Positions 8,469-15,683 of a DNA stretch of 64,000 bases are shown here, piece after piece. The stretch is from CAYRGG01 sp964423745 (GTDB taxonomy: Bacteria; Pseudomonadota; Gammaproteobacteria; Competibacterales; Competibacteraceae). How positions within the stretch are numbered: the first letter of the stretch is position 1; each line of letters begins with the position of its first letter. Below the pieces are notes generated by a model, which searched no databases, was not told the origin of the DNA, and worked only from the letters and a program-made list of their open reading frames with translations. The DNA lies in contig CAYRGG010000002.1 of the NCBI GenBank assembly GCA_964423745.1, positions 91,116-155,115 of the forward strand. Reading direction: 5' to 3'. The position numbers and the translations under genes are program-made.

Positions 8469-9818
8469 TTACGCACGGGCGGCTGCCAGAGCGGTGCGTT
8501 CCTGTACTGCTTGGGCGAAGTTGGCGTTTTCCTCGCGGATGGTTTGGGGAGAGAAGCGCACCAAGAGGGCTGCGAAAGAGCAAACTACTACGGCCATGCC
8601 TAAGTACAAAAGGCCCTGTTGATAGGTCAGCGCTTCGGATTTGAACAAGAAGCCCGCCATTACGGCACCGGCATTGCCACCCGCACCGACGATGCCTGCC
8701 ACGGCGCCCAAAGCCTTTTTATTGATAAACGGTACAATGCCATAAGTGGCCCCTTCGGACATCTGCACGAACAGAGAGAAAAACACCATGCTGCTAACCG
8801 CCACCACGAGCACAGTCATTTGGGAGAATAAGATCAGCGCCCAACCCTCTAAGAACAACACGCCGAACAAAAACAACACACGACCCTTGAGTCCCATGCG
8901 TTTCGCAAACATATCGGAGAAGATGCCGCCTAGACTGCGGGCAAAGATATTCATGAGACCGAATAGCCCAGCGATTAACCCGGCGGTCTTAAGATCCAAT
9001 TGGAAATTGTCGAAATAATAAATGGCGGCGATGTTGTTGATGGTCAATTCCACCCCAAAGCAGGCGGCATAGACGATAAACAGCGCCCATACCCGAAAGT
9101 CCCGAGCGGCGATCAGAAACGATCCGCTGGCACTGCGTTCTTTGGTCGCTGGGGGCAATAGTCCCTTGGCACGCAGATCCGCATAGTTGCCATCGGGACA
9201 GTCGGTGGTAAAGCGGTAATAGAGAATACCGGTCAAAAACAAGACGACGCCGGGGACAATCATGGCGAAGCGCCAGCCTAGGGTTTCCTCCACTCCGAAC
9301 ATGAGGACTGCAGCGAAAATCAGCGGCATCACCATTTGCGTTACGCCACCGCCTAAGTTACCCCAGCCCGCCGTGGTAGCGTTGGCAGTACCCACCACGT
9401 TGGGGGCAAACATCACCGAGGTATGGTACTGGGTAATCACAAAAGAGGCTCCAATGGCACCGATACCTAAACGAAATAGTAGGAACGACTCATAGCTATC
9501 GGCCAGTCCGATGCACATTACCGGAATGGAACCCAGCACCAACAGCCAAGAATAGGTCTTACGAGGACCGATCTTATCGCACAAAGGCCCGATCAATAGC
9601 CGCACCAAAATGGTGATGGCCACCGAAGCGATGATAGTATTGCCGATCTCGCCTTTAGTAAGCCCGAGATCGTCTCGCACCACCGCCATCAAAGGGGCGA
9701 TACCAAACCAACCAAAAAAACACAGGAAAAAGGCGAACCAAGTCAGGTGAAAGGTGCGCATTTGAATGGTTTTCAGGCTAAACAAATTGATGCGTGTCGC
9801 TTTATTTTGTACTTCCAC
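8469..9818 (-). CDS. MFS nitrate/nitrite transporter (NarK/NasA family)
   Basis: Inner-membrane major facilitator of 449 residues with about 12 hydrophobic segments. It carries NNP-family signatures: FFGWFGIAPLMAVVRDDLGLTK near the N-terminus, RLLIGPLCDKIGPRKTY after TM2, and the two glycine-rich nitrate signatures, GWGNLGGGVTQMVMP and AGIVGAGGNAGAVMAGFLF. It is the first gene of the assimilation operon, so it most likely imports nitrate. The start codon is a GTG at 9818-9816, preceded by GGAGAG about 9 bases upstream. It is preceded by a regulated leader (see the hairpins and terminator). Nitrate versus nitrite specificity cannot be read from sequence alone. Confidence 0.93.
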   Translation of the reverse strand: MEVQNKATRINLFSLKTIQMRTFHLTWFAFFLCFFGWFGIAPLMAVVRDDLGLTKGEIGNTIIASVAITILVRLLIGPLCDKIGPRKTYSWLLVLGSIPVMCIGLADSYESFLLFRLGIGAIGASFVITQYHTSVMFAPNVVGTANATTAGWGNLGGGVTQMVMPLIFAAVLMFGVEETLGWRFAMIVPGVVLFLTGILYYRFTTDCPDGNYADLRAKGLLPPATKERSASGSFLIAARDFRVWALFIVYAACFGVELTINNIAAIYYFDNFQLDLKTAGLIAGLFGLMNIFARSLGGIFSDMFAKRMGLKGRVLFLFGVLFLEGWALILFSQMTVLVVAVSSMVFFSLFVQMSEGATYGIVPFINKKALGAVAGIVGAGGNAGAVMAGFLFKSEALTYQQGLLYLGMAVVVCSFAALLVRFSPQTIREENANFAQAVQERTALAAARA

Positions 9819-9856
9819 GAGATAAACTCTCCAAGCTGCTAGTCAAAACCCAAAGC

Positions 9857-9904
9857 AAAAAAAAACGCCTGATCGGAACGGGAATAGGTTCCGAATCAGA
9901 CGCC
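9857..9904 (-). terminator. Intrinsic terminator in the nitrate operon leader (attenuator)
   Basis: On the minus strand the arms GGCGTCTGATTCGGAAC and GTTCCGATCAGGCG pair over about 13-14 bp with one bulge, closing an 8-nt loop, and are followed by nine U residues (9865-9857). It lies about 40 bases upstream of the GTG start of the transporter, so unimpeded transcription would stop before the operon. Its 5' arm contains the 3' half of the second hexaloop hairpin, making the two structures mutually exclusive. Confidence 0.85.
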
Positions 9905-9971
9905 TTTGTCTGGTGGGGTGATACTTACAAACCCCTATTGCTGCACAGTTACTTCACTCGCCGTTGAGTGA
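9897..9971 (-). promoter_or_regulatory. Dual hexaloop ANTAR (NasT) RNA target in the operon leader
   Basis: Two short hairpins with six-base loops precede the terminator. P1 at 9971-9954 is TCACTC, loop AACGGC, GAGTGA. P2 at 9912-9897 is CAGAC, loop AAAGGC, GTCTG. Both loops have A at position 1 and G at position 4, the pattern recognised by ANTAR antiterminators such as NasR, EutV and NasT. P2 overlaps the 5' arm of the terminator, so binding would favour read-through. nasT and nasS lie 9-11 kb away in the window. Hairpins are seen directly; protein binding is inferred. Confidence 0.82.
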
Positions 9972-10019
9972 GAGCCAGCTTTTACTCGCTAACAATGCGA
10001 ATAAACTGAGATTCATCTC

Positions 10020-10035
10020 TGCATGACCTATGCCA
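10020..10035 (-). promoter_or_regulatory. Sigma54-type promoter of the nitrate operon
   Basis: The minus strand reads TGGCATAGGTCATGCA, matching the -24/-12 consensus TGGCAYRN4TTGCW at all but one position, with the invariant GG and GC correctly spaced. Transcription would start near 10010, about 40 bases before hairpin P1 and 190 bases before the transporter start. That fits a short regulated leader and NtrC-type nitrogen control. Confidence 0.7.
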
Positions 10036-10108
10036 ATTCTCTTTATGATTTTATATGTTTGATTTGATTTATTTTTTTTCTTTTTAGGCTGTTTTGGTCG
10101 ACCGTTAC

Positions 10109-10156
10109 TGCACTATGAAAAGACAAATCCCATTGTTGTTGCTTTAATAGTGTGCA
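10109..10156. promoter_or_regulatory. Possible NtrC-like activator sites upstream of the sigma54 promoter
   Basis: TGCACTAT (10109-10116) and ATAGTGTGCA (10147-10156) form an inverted pair about 80-130 bp upstream of the sigma54-type promoter. TGCAC half-sites are typical of NtrC enhancers, but neither site is a complete TGCACC/GGTGCA dyad, so this is tentative. Confidence 0.35.
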
Positions 10157-10301
10157 TGGGTTTATTTGCGCCGCGAATTAAAAGAGATGGGTGTTAAGAG
10201 GGTGCGTCACCCAACCAATGCCTTACGTAGGATTGATATACTTCATAAAAAAGAGTGATTCCTTAAAGCAACCTTTATTTAACCACTACGAGATAAGATC
10301 C

Positions 10302-10550
10302 ATGAAAGACGCGCAACTTCTTAAACGCATTATAATCAACCCTAAAGTGATGGTGGGGAAACCTGTGATCAGAGATACACGCCTAACGGTCGATTATATT
10401 CTCAATCTATTGGCCCATGGGGCGACAGTAAATGAAGTGTTGGAAGAATACGAAGGTCTTTCTCAAGAAGATATTCAGGCTTGTTTGTTGTTTGCCACTA
10501 AGGCTTTAGAAAACACTACATTCATGCCGCTGACAAAAGAAACCATTTAA
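10302..10550 (+). CDS. DUF433 family antitoxin
   Basis: An 82-residue protein with the DUF433 core VMVGKPVIRDTRLTVDYILNLLAHG followed by the winged-helix-like VNEVLEEYEGLSQEDIQACLLFA. I chose the ATG at 10302 (MKDAQLLKRIIINPKV) rather than the longer upstream frame, because DUF433 proteins start just before the LLxRI..NP motif; the extra N-terminal residues look like intergenic translation. The stop codon directly abuts the ATG of a DUF5615 toxin gene (TAAATG), a standard two-gene toxin-antitoxin layout. The antitoxin role comes from family knowledge, not experiment. Confidence 0.9.
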   Translation: MKDAQLLKRIIINPKVMVGKPVIRDTRLTVDYILNLLAHGATVNEVLEEYEGLSQEDIQACLLFATKALENTTFMPLTKETI

Positions 10551-10901
10551 ATGCGCTTTCTGGTGGATGAATGCACAGGTCCAGCGGTCGCTCGTTGGCT
10601 GCGAAACCAACAATATGAAGTCTTTTCTGTGTACGAAGAAGCCCATGGTATAGAGGATGATGTCATTATTCAAAAAGCTTTTGAAGAGCACTGGATTTTG
10701 ATTACCAATGATAAAGACTTTGGAGAAAAGGTTTACCGAGACCAGCGCCCGCACCGGGGCATCGTGTTTCTTCGCCTTAAGGATGGACGGGCTACCATTA
10801 AAATTGAGGTGCTATGCCGTTTGTTTGCACATTATGCAGATCGACTTCAAGATCATTTTGTTATAGTTACTGAGACACAGGTGCGTTTTGCTAAGACTTA
10901 G
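10551..10901 (+). CDS. DUF5615 PIN-like toxin
   Basis: A 116-residue protein of the DUF5615 (Mut7-C-like PIN) family, the usual partner of DUF433. The N-terminal MRFLVDECT has the first acidic pair. AHGIEDDVIIQKAFEEHW and ILITNDKDFGE carry the second and third acidic positions, and the C-terminal part ends in HFVIVTETQVRF, all in the normal family order. These acidic residues would bind metal in a PIN-type RNase active site. It is translationally adjacent to the DUF433 gene with no gap. RNase activity is predicted from the fold only. Confidence 0.9.
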   Translation: MRFLVDECTGPAVARWLRNQQYEVFSVYEEAHGIEDDVIIQKAFEEHWILITNDKDFGEKVYRDQRPHRGIVFLRLKDGRATIKIEVLCRLFAHYADRLQDHFVIVTETQVRFAKT

Positions 10902-10992
10902 TGTTGATACAATATTCTGCATTAACGAGGATTATCTTTTCGATAACCTGATACAGGGTAAATAGTTAAATCATCGACAGGAGAATTATGCT

Positions 10993-11985
10993 ATGTACGA
11001 CGATGTCACTGAAGTGCAAAGCAGCGCTACTGATTTTGAGCGTCGGAGCTTTATAAAAAAGGCAGGTTCCATGGCTGCCGGTGGTGCGGCGATTGTGACG
11101 ACTGCCGGCCTAGGAAAGGACGCACTTGCTCAAGAAGAAGATACAAAAATGAAACTACTGAGTGGAAAGACAGCGTTTATTACCGGAGCCGCACGTGGTA
11201 TTGGTCGTTCGATTGCCGAGACATTCGCAGCACACGGCGCGAATGTGGCCATGATCGACATTGCCGACCCTTCAAAATTGAATTCGTCACAAGGGTATCG
11301 CGTTGCCAATATGGACGAATTCAATGAAGCGGTTGCGGCGGTTCAGGAACACGGCACTAACGTTTTGCAGATACAGACCGATGTGCGGGATCTGGATGCT
11401 TTGGAGTCCGCAGCGAAAAAAACCAATGAAGAACTGGGCGGGATCGACATCGTGGTTGCTAATGCGGGGTATGTGGCCTGGCATAGTTTCGAAGAGGGTA
11501 CTCCCCAACTCTGGAAAGACGTGGTGGATGTCAATGTCCATGGTGTCTTCAATACAGCCAAGGCAACGATTCCCTATCTTAAACAAGGTGGTGGCGGACG
11601 TATCATCAATCTGTCATCTGTTGGGGGGCGTGCCGGTTTTGCAGGAAACGGTGCTTATACCCCAACAAAATGGGCGGTTACCGGTATGACAAAGCAGGCC
11701 GCTCAAGAGCTGGGGCAGTATAATATTGCCGTCAATGCGATCGCACCTGGTGCCGTTAATACTCCTCTGTACCGGAGCGAAGGTCAAATGCGCTCAATGG
11801 GTGTGATGAGTGCGGAGGAACAAGACAAGCTGGTTAACCCCATCAGTCCCCTTGGCAATACCGGGGCGATTGAACCTCAGGATGTCGCCGATACGGCTCT
11901 ATTTTTAGCCAGTGATGCCGCAAAGACGATCTCCGGCACGATCATCGATAACGCCATGGGTTTCAACGCCAGCTATACAGCTTAA
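10993..11985 (+). CDS. Short-chain dehydrogenase/reductase with a Tat-type signal
   Basis: A 330-residue classical SDR. The Rossmann motif TGAARGIGR lies near residue 58, NAG is present in VVANAGYVAW, the catalytic Ser is in NLSSVGG and the YxxxK pair is in YTPTKWA. Unusually, the N-terminus (about residues 17-47) has a twin-arginine signal: RRSFIKKAGSMAAGGAAIV, then a hydrophobic stretch and an ALA cleavage-like site. This suggests export with bound NAD(P). The insert before the NAG motif resembles the carveol-dehydrogenase/mycofactocin-associated SDR subgroup, which I state only as resemblance. The start at 10993 is preceded by AGGAGAA. It stands alone, 90 bp after the toxin gene. Substrate unknown. 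Confidence 0.85.
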   Translation: MYDDVTEVQSSATDFERRSFIKKAGSMAAGGAAIVTTAGLGKDALAQEEDTKMKLLSGKTAFITGAARGIGRSIAETFAAHGANVAMIDIADPSKLNSSQGYRVANMDEFNEAVAAVQEHGTNVLQIQTDVRDLDALESAAKKTNEELGGIDIVVANAGYVAWHSFEEGTPQLWKDVVDVNVHGVFNTAKATIPYLKQGGGGRIINLSSVGGRAGFAGNGAYTPTKWAVTGMTKQAAQELGQYNIAVNAIAPGAVNTPLYRSEGQMRSMGVMSAEEQDKLVNPISPLGNTGAIEPQDVADTALFLASDAAKTISGTIIDNAMGFNASYTA

Positions 11986-12115
11986 TCTAAACTGAACTAG
12001 CCCTGACGGTTCTTGAAAGCAATCATATATCGCCTAGAAAAACTCTGTTCCTCTATGCCATTACATTAGCTCTCAGCTGATGTAGTGGCGGCTTTCAGTG
12101 CATATCTCAAACTCA

Positions 12116-12402
12116 GGAGCGGGCCACGACTTGGAAAGTTACCACCAAAATGCCCCCCTAGTCTTAGGAGCAACCGTGTGTTAAGGGATGCCGAACTCAT
12201 AGTCTCCCCCTTACGAAGGGGGAGATTGAGAGGGGGTTTTTAGAGAGCATCTAACGCCAAGACCACCCCCTCTAGCCCCCCCTTGAAAAGGGGGAGAAAC
12301 TAACCTCCCTGTAGTAGCGCTTCGTCAGCAAGTCTTTCCAACAAGGCAGGCACCGACACACTAAAAGCTACATAGGATAACTTTCCAAGTCGGGAGCGGG
12401 CC
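12116..12402. mobile_element. MITE-like element flanked by 10-bp direct repeats
   Basis: Perfect 15-bp inverted repeats, CGACTTGGAAAGTTA at 12127-12141 and its complement at 12378-12392, bound a 266-bp non-coding segment. Outside them lie identical 10-bp direct repeats GGAGCGGGCC (12116-12125 and 12393-12402), which look like a target-site duplication. The interior holds an imperfect inverted pair of CCCCCTT/AAGGGGG motifs. No transposase frame is present, so it would be non-autonomous. The structure is seen directly; transposition history is inferred. Confidence 0.6.
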
Positions 12403-12497
12403 TGGGGTAACAATGCTAACTTAGTCGATTGGCCCCGGCTTGCTAAGCCGTGTTCTATGGGATGTGACCTCAGCTGTGAGCAGTGGGTGGATTTGTT

Positions 12498-12550
12498 GTG
12501 GTTTCAACCGGATTATTTAAAGATGCATCAAAAAGGTTGCCAATTAGCAT
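12498..12550 (+). repeat. Dispersed 52-bp repeat, copy 1
   Basis: Shares TTTCAACCGGATT and GCATCAAAAAGGTTGCCAAT, in the same order and spacing, with 14824-14875. Differences are confined to the few bases between the two blocks. This copy overlaps the last codons and stop of the minus-strand gene ending at 12528. Confidence 0.75.
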
Positions 12551-13556
12551 AATCCCTAACCCGGTCGATGGTATAGCCGGGATTGATAAACTCCATGGGA
12601 TTATGACATAGGTGACACCAAGGATAGGCAATGGCGTAGTCAGCGATCTTGTGCATGGCATCAAAAACCCCCGCGCGATCCTCTAATAGGTAAAAGGCTA
12701 CGGCAAAATAGCCTGCCAAAATGGGTTCCAACGCCGTTTTGGTATACTCAGGTGTATTGAATAAGCGCTGATAGGCGGCGTAAATTTCTGTCCTCGCTGA
12801 AGACTCCCGTAAATGGGTATCGGCGGCTTCACGATCTTGTGAAAATAAACTCATGGCCCAGCGCTCGATATAGGCTTGGGGAATCAGCGCATGCAATGGC
12901 GATCCAAAGGGCCCGGCGTTCGTCACCTGTCGGGCAAAGGCGAATAGGATATTTTCAACGGGCTCAGGACGCCGATAGAGGGCGATTAACATATTACTAT
13001 GGCCTTGGAAGTGGCTAGCATCCCGAACCAGTAACTGGGTGAAACGATCTTGCAGTGTCTGCCGGTCTAAGTTTAAAGCTCCACCCGACGCGATGAGATA
13101 GGCATAAGGTTCAGGATTGTCGGGCTGGACCTGAGCAGCGCGTTTGAAATCCTCTTCAGCCATTTCCAACCGTTGAAAAAAGGTGTGCATGGCCAGCATC
13201 CCCTGGGGTTGCGAATGCCCCGGTTCATGGCTTTCAAACGCCCATTTCAGGCTATGAATGCCCCGTGCTAACCAAGACTCCGCCAAGTGTTCGGCATACC
13301 AAACCCAGCCATCTAGAAAGGTGGGCCGCCCAGGCCAGTCCCCCAAGGCTGCCATACAGAGGGCATAACTCTGTAGATCTTCATGCCGACAACGGTCCAA
13401 TTGTTGGGATAGAGAAAAATATTCACGGTATTTGAGCTGTTCCCGTAGCCCATAGGCTGCTGGCAGACCAAGCCAATTATTGACGTCAGTTTGAGCACCA
13501 TAACCCAAATAGCTGGCGATTTTATACACATTACGCCGCAATCCATCGACACCCAT
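12528..13556 (-). CDS. TPR-like protein of unknown function
   Basis: I do not recognise a named family with confidence. The 342-residue protein has no signal peptide and is rich in Trp, Tyr and helix-forming residues. Segments such as RLEMAEEDFKRAAQVQPDNP and YAYLIASGGALNLDRQTLQD look like degenerate tetratricopeptide helices, and a DUF4034-like helical fold is possible. The last residues (NWQPF) and stop fall inside the dispersed 52-bp repeat, so the original C-terminus may have been replaced. Codon use and the long frame support a real gene. It is separated from the neighbouring genes by repeat-rich DNA on one side and a 280-bp gap on the other. Confidence 0.7.
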   Translation of the reverse strand: MGVDGLRRNVYKIASYLGYGAQTDVNNWLGLPAAYGLREQLKYREYFSLSQQLDRCRHEDLQSYALCMAALGDWPGRPTFLDGWVWYAEHLAESWLARGIHSLKWAFESHEPGHSQPQGMLAMHTFFQRLEMAEEDFKRAAQVQPDNPEPYAYLIASGGALNLDRQTLQDRFTQLLVRDASHFQGHSNMLIALYRRPEPVENILFAFARQVTNAGPFGSPLHALIPQAYIERWAMSLFSQDREAADTHLRESSARTEIYAAYQRLFNTPEYTKTALEPILAGYFAVAFYLLEDRAGVFDAMHKIADYAIAYPWCHLCHNPMEFINPGYTIDRVRDYANWQPF

Positions 13557-13782
13557 AGGTTTCTCTCTGCTGCTAAAACATCCTCAATAGGACGTTATTT
13601 TTACTTGGTTGGTTCTTGAAACGACTATTTGTTATCTTGCAGTAAGATCGGTTTTGTATCTAGAGATCTGTTACGAGATAACCCATCGAGATGATGTTAG
13701 TTAATGTCTGGGAAAAATATAACTACCAAGCACCGCAAAAAATTCTCTATTGCACTAACATTTCATTTAAGTCAGGTTGTTT

Positions 13783-13807
13783 CGACTGCTGCGGATTTCA
13801 GCAGTCG
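13783..13807. promoter_or_regulatory. Perfect 9-bp hairpin upstream of the hydrolase gene
   Basis: CGACTGCTG and CAGCAGTCG flank a 7-base spacer, followed at once by a further CAGCAGTC. It lies about 30-55 bases before the ATG at 13838 and could be an operator or a leader hairpin. No regulator can be named. Confidence 0.35.
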
Positions 13808-13837
13808 ATCAGCAGTCTTGTCTAGAGCAGAGGCATA

Positions 13838-14782
13838 ATGATTATGAGCGTATCAATAACTGGAATTAGTGCTGAAAATAGCAATAAAAACCCTTTGATT
13901 ACCAAATATTTAGAAAAACTGATACGTTACTTATTGCTCCTGTTATTGACTTTGGGAGCGCTACCAGCCCAAACAGAATGGCCCCATGTGGTCCTTTCTG
14001 AGGATAATACACCGATTTCTTATGAAATCGTTGGTACTGGAGAACCGACCCTTGTGTTCGTTCATGGTTGGAGCTGCGATAGCCGTTACTGGCGTACTCA
14101 GATACCGCATTTTTCTAAAAATCATCGGGTTGTCACCCTGGATCTAGCAGGGCATGGCCATTCCGGGCTGACACGTTCGCAATACACCATGAAGCATTTT
14201 GGCGAGGATGTACAGGCGGTGACAAAAGCCGTGGGCGACGATGATGTTATTCTGATAGGACATTCCATGGGCGGAGCGGTGATTGCGGAAGCTGCCCGAC
14301 TCATGCCAGACCGCGTTATCGGGCTGATTGGTGTCGACACCCTGCAAAACGTTGAGTACCCTATGACCCGTGAAGCCCTTAAAGAGATGATGGCTCCTTT
14401 GGAGAAGGATTTTTCCGCGGGAACCCGACAATTCGCTGGAGAGATGATTTTACCCTACACTGATCCGCAGCTTCGCGAGTGGATTCTTTCAGATATGTCG
14501 GCAGCGTCACCGACGGTGGCCTTGAGCGCCATGGAAAACATGATGTCTCTATATATTACGGGAGAAGCCGCTAAATTGTTTGATGAAATTCCCATTCCCG
14601 TCGTTGTTGTTAATGCGGATCTATGGCCTATCGATTACCAAGCCAATCGCCAGCATATGTCTTCGTTCGACGCCATTGTGTTAGAAGGAACGGATCATTT
14701 CCTGATGATGAATCGCCCGGCGGAATTCAATCCTGCACTAGAGAAAGCCATACAGATGGTTTTAGAAAAATCCACAAATTAG
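13838..14782 (+). CDS. Alpha/beta hydrolase, probably exported
   Basis: A 314-residue alpha/beta hydrolase-fold protein. The oxyanion-type motif FVHGWSCDSRYW lies near residue 75, the nucleophile elbow GHSMGGA near 143, and the C-terminal catalytic His is in GTDHFLMMNRP. The acid residue is probably an Asp in VVVNADLWPID. A hydrophobic segment, LIRYLLLLLLTLGALPAQ (about residues 28-45), looks like a signal peptide or membrane anchor preceded by an unusually long N-terminal extension. An alternative start at 13844 removes two residues only. It is a single-gene unit; the substrate cannot be told from sequence. Confidence 0.85.
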   Translation: MIMSVSITGISAENSNKNPLITKYLEKLIRYLLLLLLTLGALPAQTEWPHVVLSEDNTPISYEIVGTGEPTLVFVHGWSCDSRYWRTQIPHFSKNHRVVTLDLAGHGHSGLTRSQYTMKHFGEDVQAVTKAVGDDDVILIGHSMGGAVIAEAARLMPDRVIGLIGVDTLQNVEYPMTREALKEMMAPLEKDFSAGTRQFAGEMILPYTDPQLREWILSDMSAASPTVALSAMENMMSLYITGEAAKLFDEIPIPVVVVNADLWPIDYQANRQHMSSFDAIVLEGTDHFLMMNRPAEFNPALEKAIQMVLEKSTN

Positions 14783-14823
14783 GCATGATTATTACTCTTT
14801 TTTGCCTAATGCCAATTCAATAT

Positions 14824-14875
14824 GTGATTTCAACCGGATTGGTCACGGATGCATCAAAAAGGTTGCCAATAGCAG
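14824..14875 (+). repeat. Dispersed 52-bp repeat, copy 2
   Basis: Second copy of the repeat at 12498-12550, here in the gap after the hydrolase gene and upstream of the Phd/PIN pair. Both copies have the same orientation and flank a segment of about 2.3 kb carrying the TPR-like and hydrolase genes. Confidence 0.75.
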
Positions 14876-14955
14876 AATGTTTGGTGAATTGATAAGGAAT
14901 TTCCTACCGAAAAACTGTTATAGTCATACTAATTATATTAACTAGGTAAGTTACC

Positions 14956-15225
14956 ATGATTCGTGAAGCTCCTGCTATGAGTGTGCGCCAAAACCTCGGT
15001 GAATTGCTGAATGAAGTGCATTACCGGCACGATGCTATCGTCATCACTAAAGCCGGTAAGCCAGTAGCGGCGTTGGTTGATATCGCGTTGTTCGAAAAAA
15101 TCTGTCTGCTAGACAAAGAGTTTGAGCGGCTAACGGGTGAACTGGCAAAAACTTATGTCGATGCTGACGAAAAAATTGCTCTGGATGAAATTGCTGAGGC
15201 CGTAAATGCTGTCCGTAAGGTATGA
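14956..15225 (+). CDS. Phd/YefM-type antitoxin
   Basis: An 89-residue protein beginning MIREAPAMSVRQNLGELLNEV, followed by DAIVITKAGKPVAALVDIALFEKI, the typical Phd/YefM N-terminal DNA-binding fold (the RxxLxELLNEV and ITKxGKPVA.LV blocks). The C-terminal part is charged and helical, as expected for the toxin-neutralising tail. It starts after an AGGTAAG Shine-Dalgarno and lies 11 bp upstream of a PIN-domain gene, forming a type II toxin-antitoxin pair. Autoregulation by the complex is usual in the family. Confidence 0.88.
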   Translation: MIREAPAMSVRQNLGELLNEVHYRHDAIVITKAGKPVAALVDIALFEKICLLDKEFERLTGELAKTYVDADEKIALDEIAEAVNAVRKV

Positions 15226-15236
15226 AATAAACGCCT

Positions 15237-15650
15237 ATGCGGATTGTGCTCGATACCAATGTTTTACTGTCCGGACTTATGTTGCCGACAAGTGGGCCTG
15301 GCCAAATCATCAATGCCTGGCGCTTGGCGCAATTCGATCTTGTTTTATCCCAACCGATGCTGAATGAAATCGCCCGCGTACTAACTTATCCGAAAATTCG
15401 AAAACGTCTGTGTTGGGATGATAAGGCTATTCAGCGGTTTATCTTATTGCTGCGCTTCAAAGCGGAAATTGTAGACATCAGCCTGACTAAGATTAATGTG
15501 CCAGCAGATCCGGCAGATAATCCTATCCTTGCCACGCTTATTGCTGCCCATGCTGAGTACCTTATCACTGGCGATCAGGATTTGCTCGTGCTGCGTCAGA
15601 ATTACCCTATCTTGACGCCGACGGAGTTCGCGAAAAAGCTTTGGCCATGA
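15237..15650 (+). CDS. PIN-domain toxin of a type II TA system
   Basis: A 137-residue PIN-domain protein of the putative toxin-antitoxin PIN family (COG1569-like). Acidic active-site residues appear in the expected order: IVLDTNVLLSG (first Asp), LNEIARVL (Glu), PADPADNPILAT (second Asp) and LITGDQDLL (third Asp). It would be a metal-dependent RNase held in check by the upstream Phd-like protein. Expression is probably coupled to the antitoxin (11-bp gap). It is convergent with the phosphohydrolase gene, ending 33 bp before that gene's stop. Confidence 0.9.
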   Translation: MRIVLDTNVLLSGLMLPTSGPGQIINAWRLAQFDLVLSQPMLNEIARVLTYPKIRKRLCWDDKAIQRFILLLRFKAEIVDISLTKINVPADPADNPILATLIAAHAEYLITGDQDLLVLRQNYPILTPTEFAKKLWP

Positions 15651-15683
15651 CCCTAGAGCGTTGGTGGAATTGGGTACATCAAG

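Noticed and set aside
508..9818. Respiratory or dissimilatory nitrate reduction
   Set aside because: NasA has no Tat signal and carries a BFD domain, there are no narGHI/napAB genes, and cobA plus nasT-nasS point to assimilation.
12180..12310. CRISPR-like array from the CCCCCTT/AAGGGGG repeats
   Set aside because: Only an imperfect inverted pair with no regular spacers; it is the interior of the MITE-like element.
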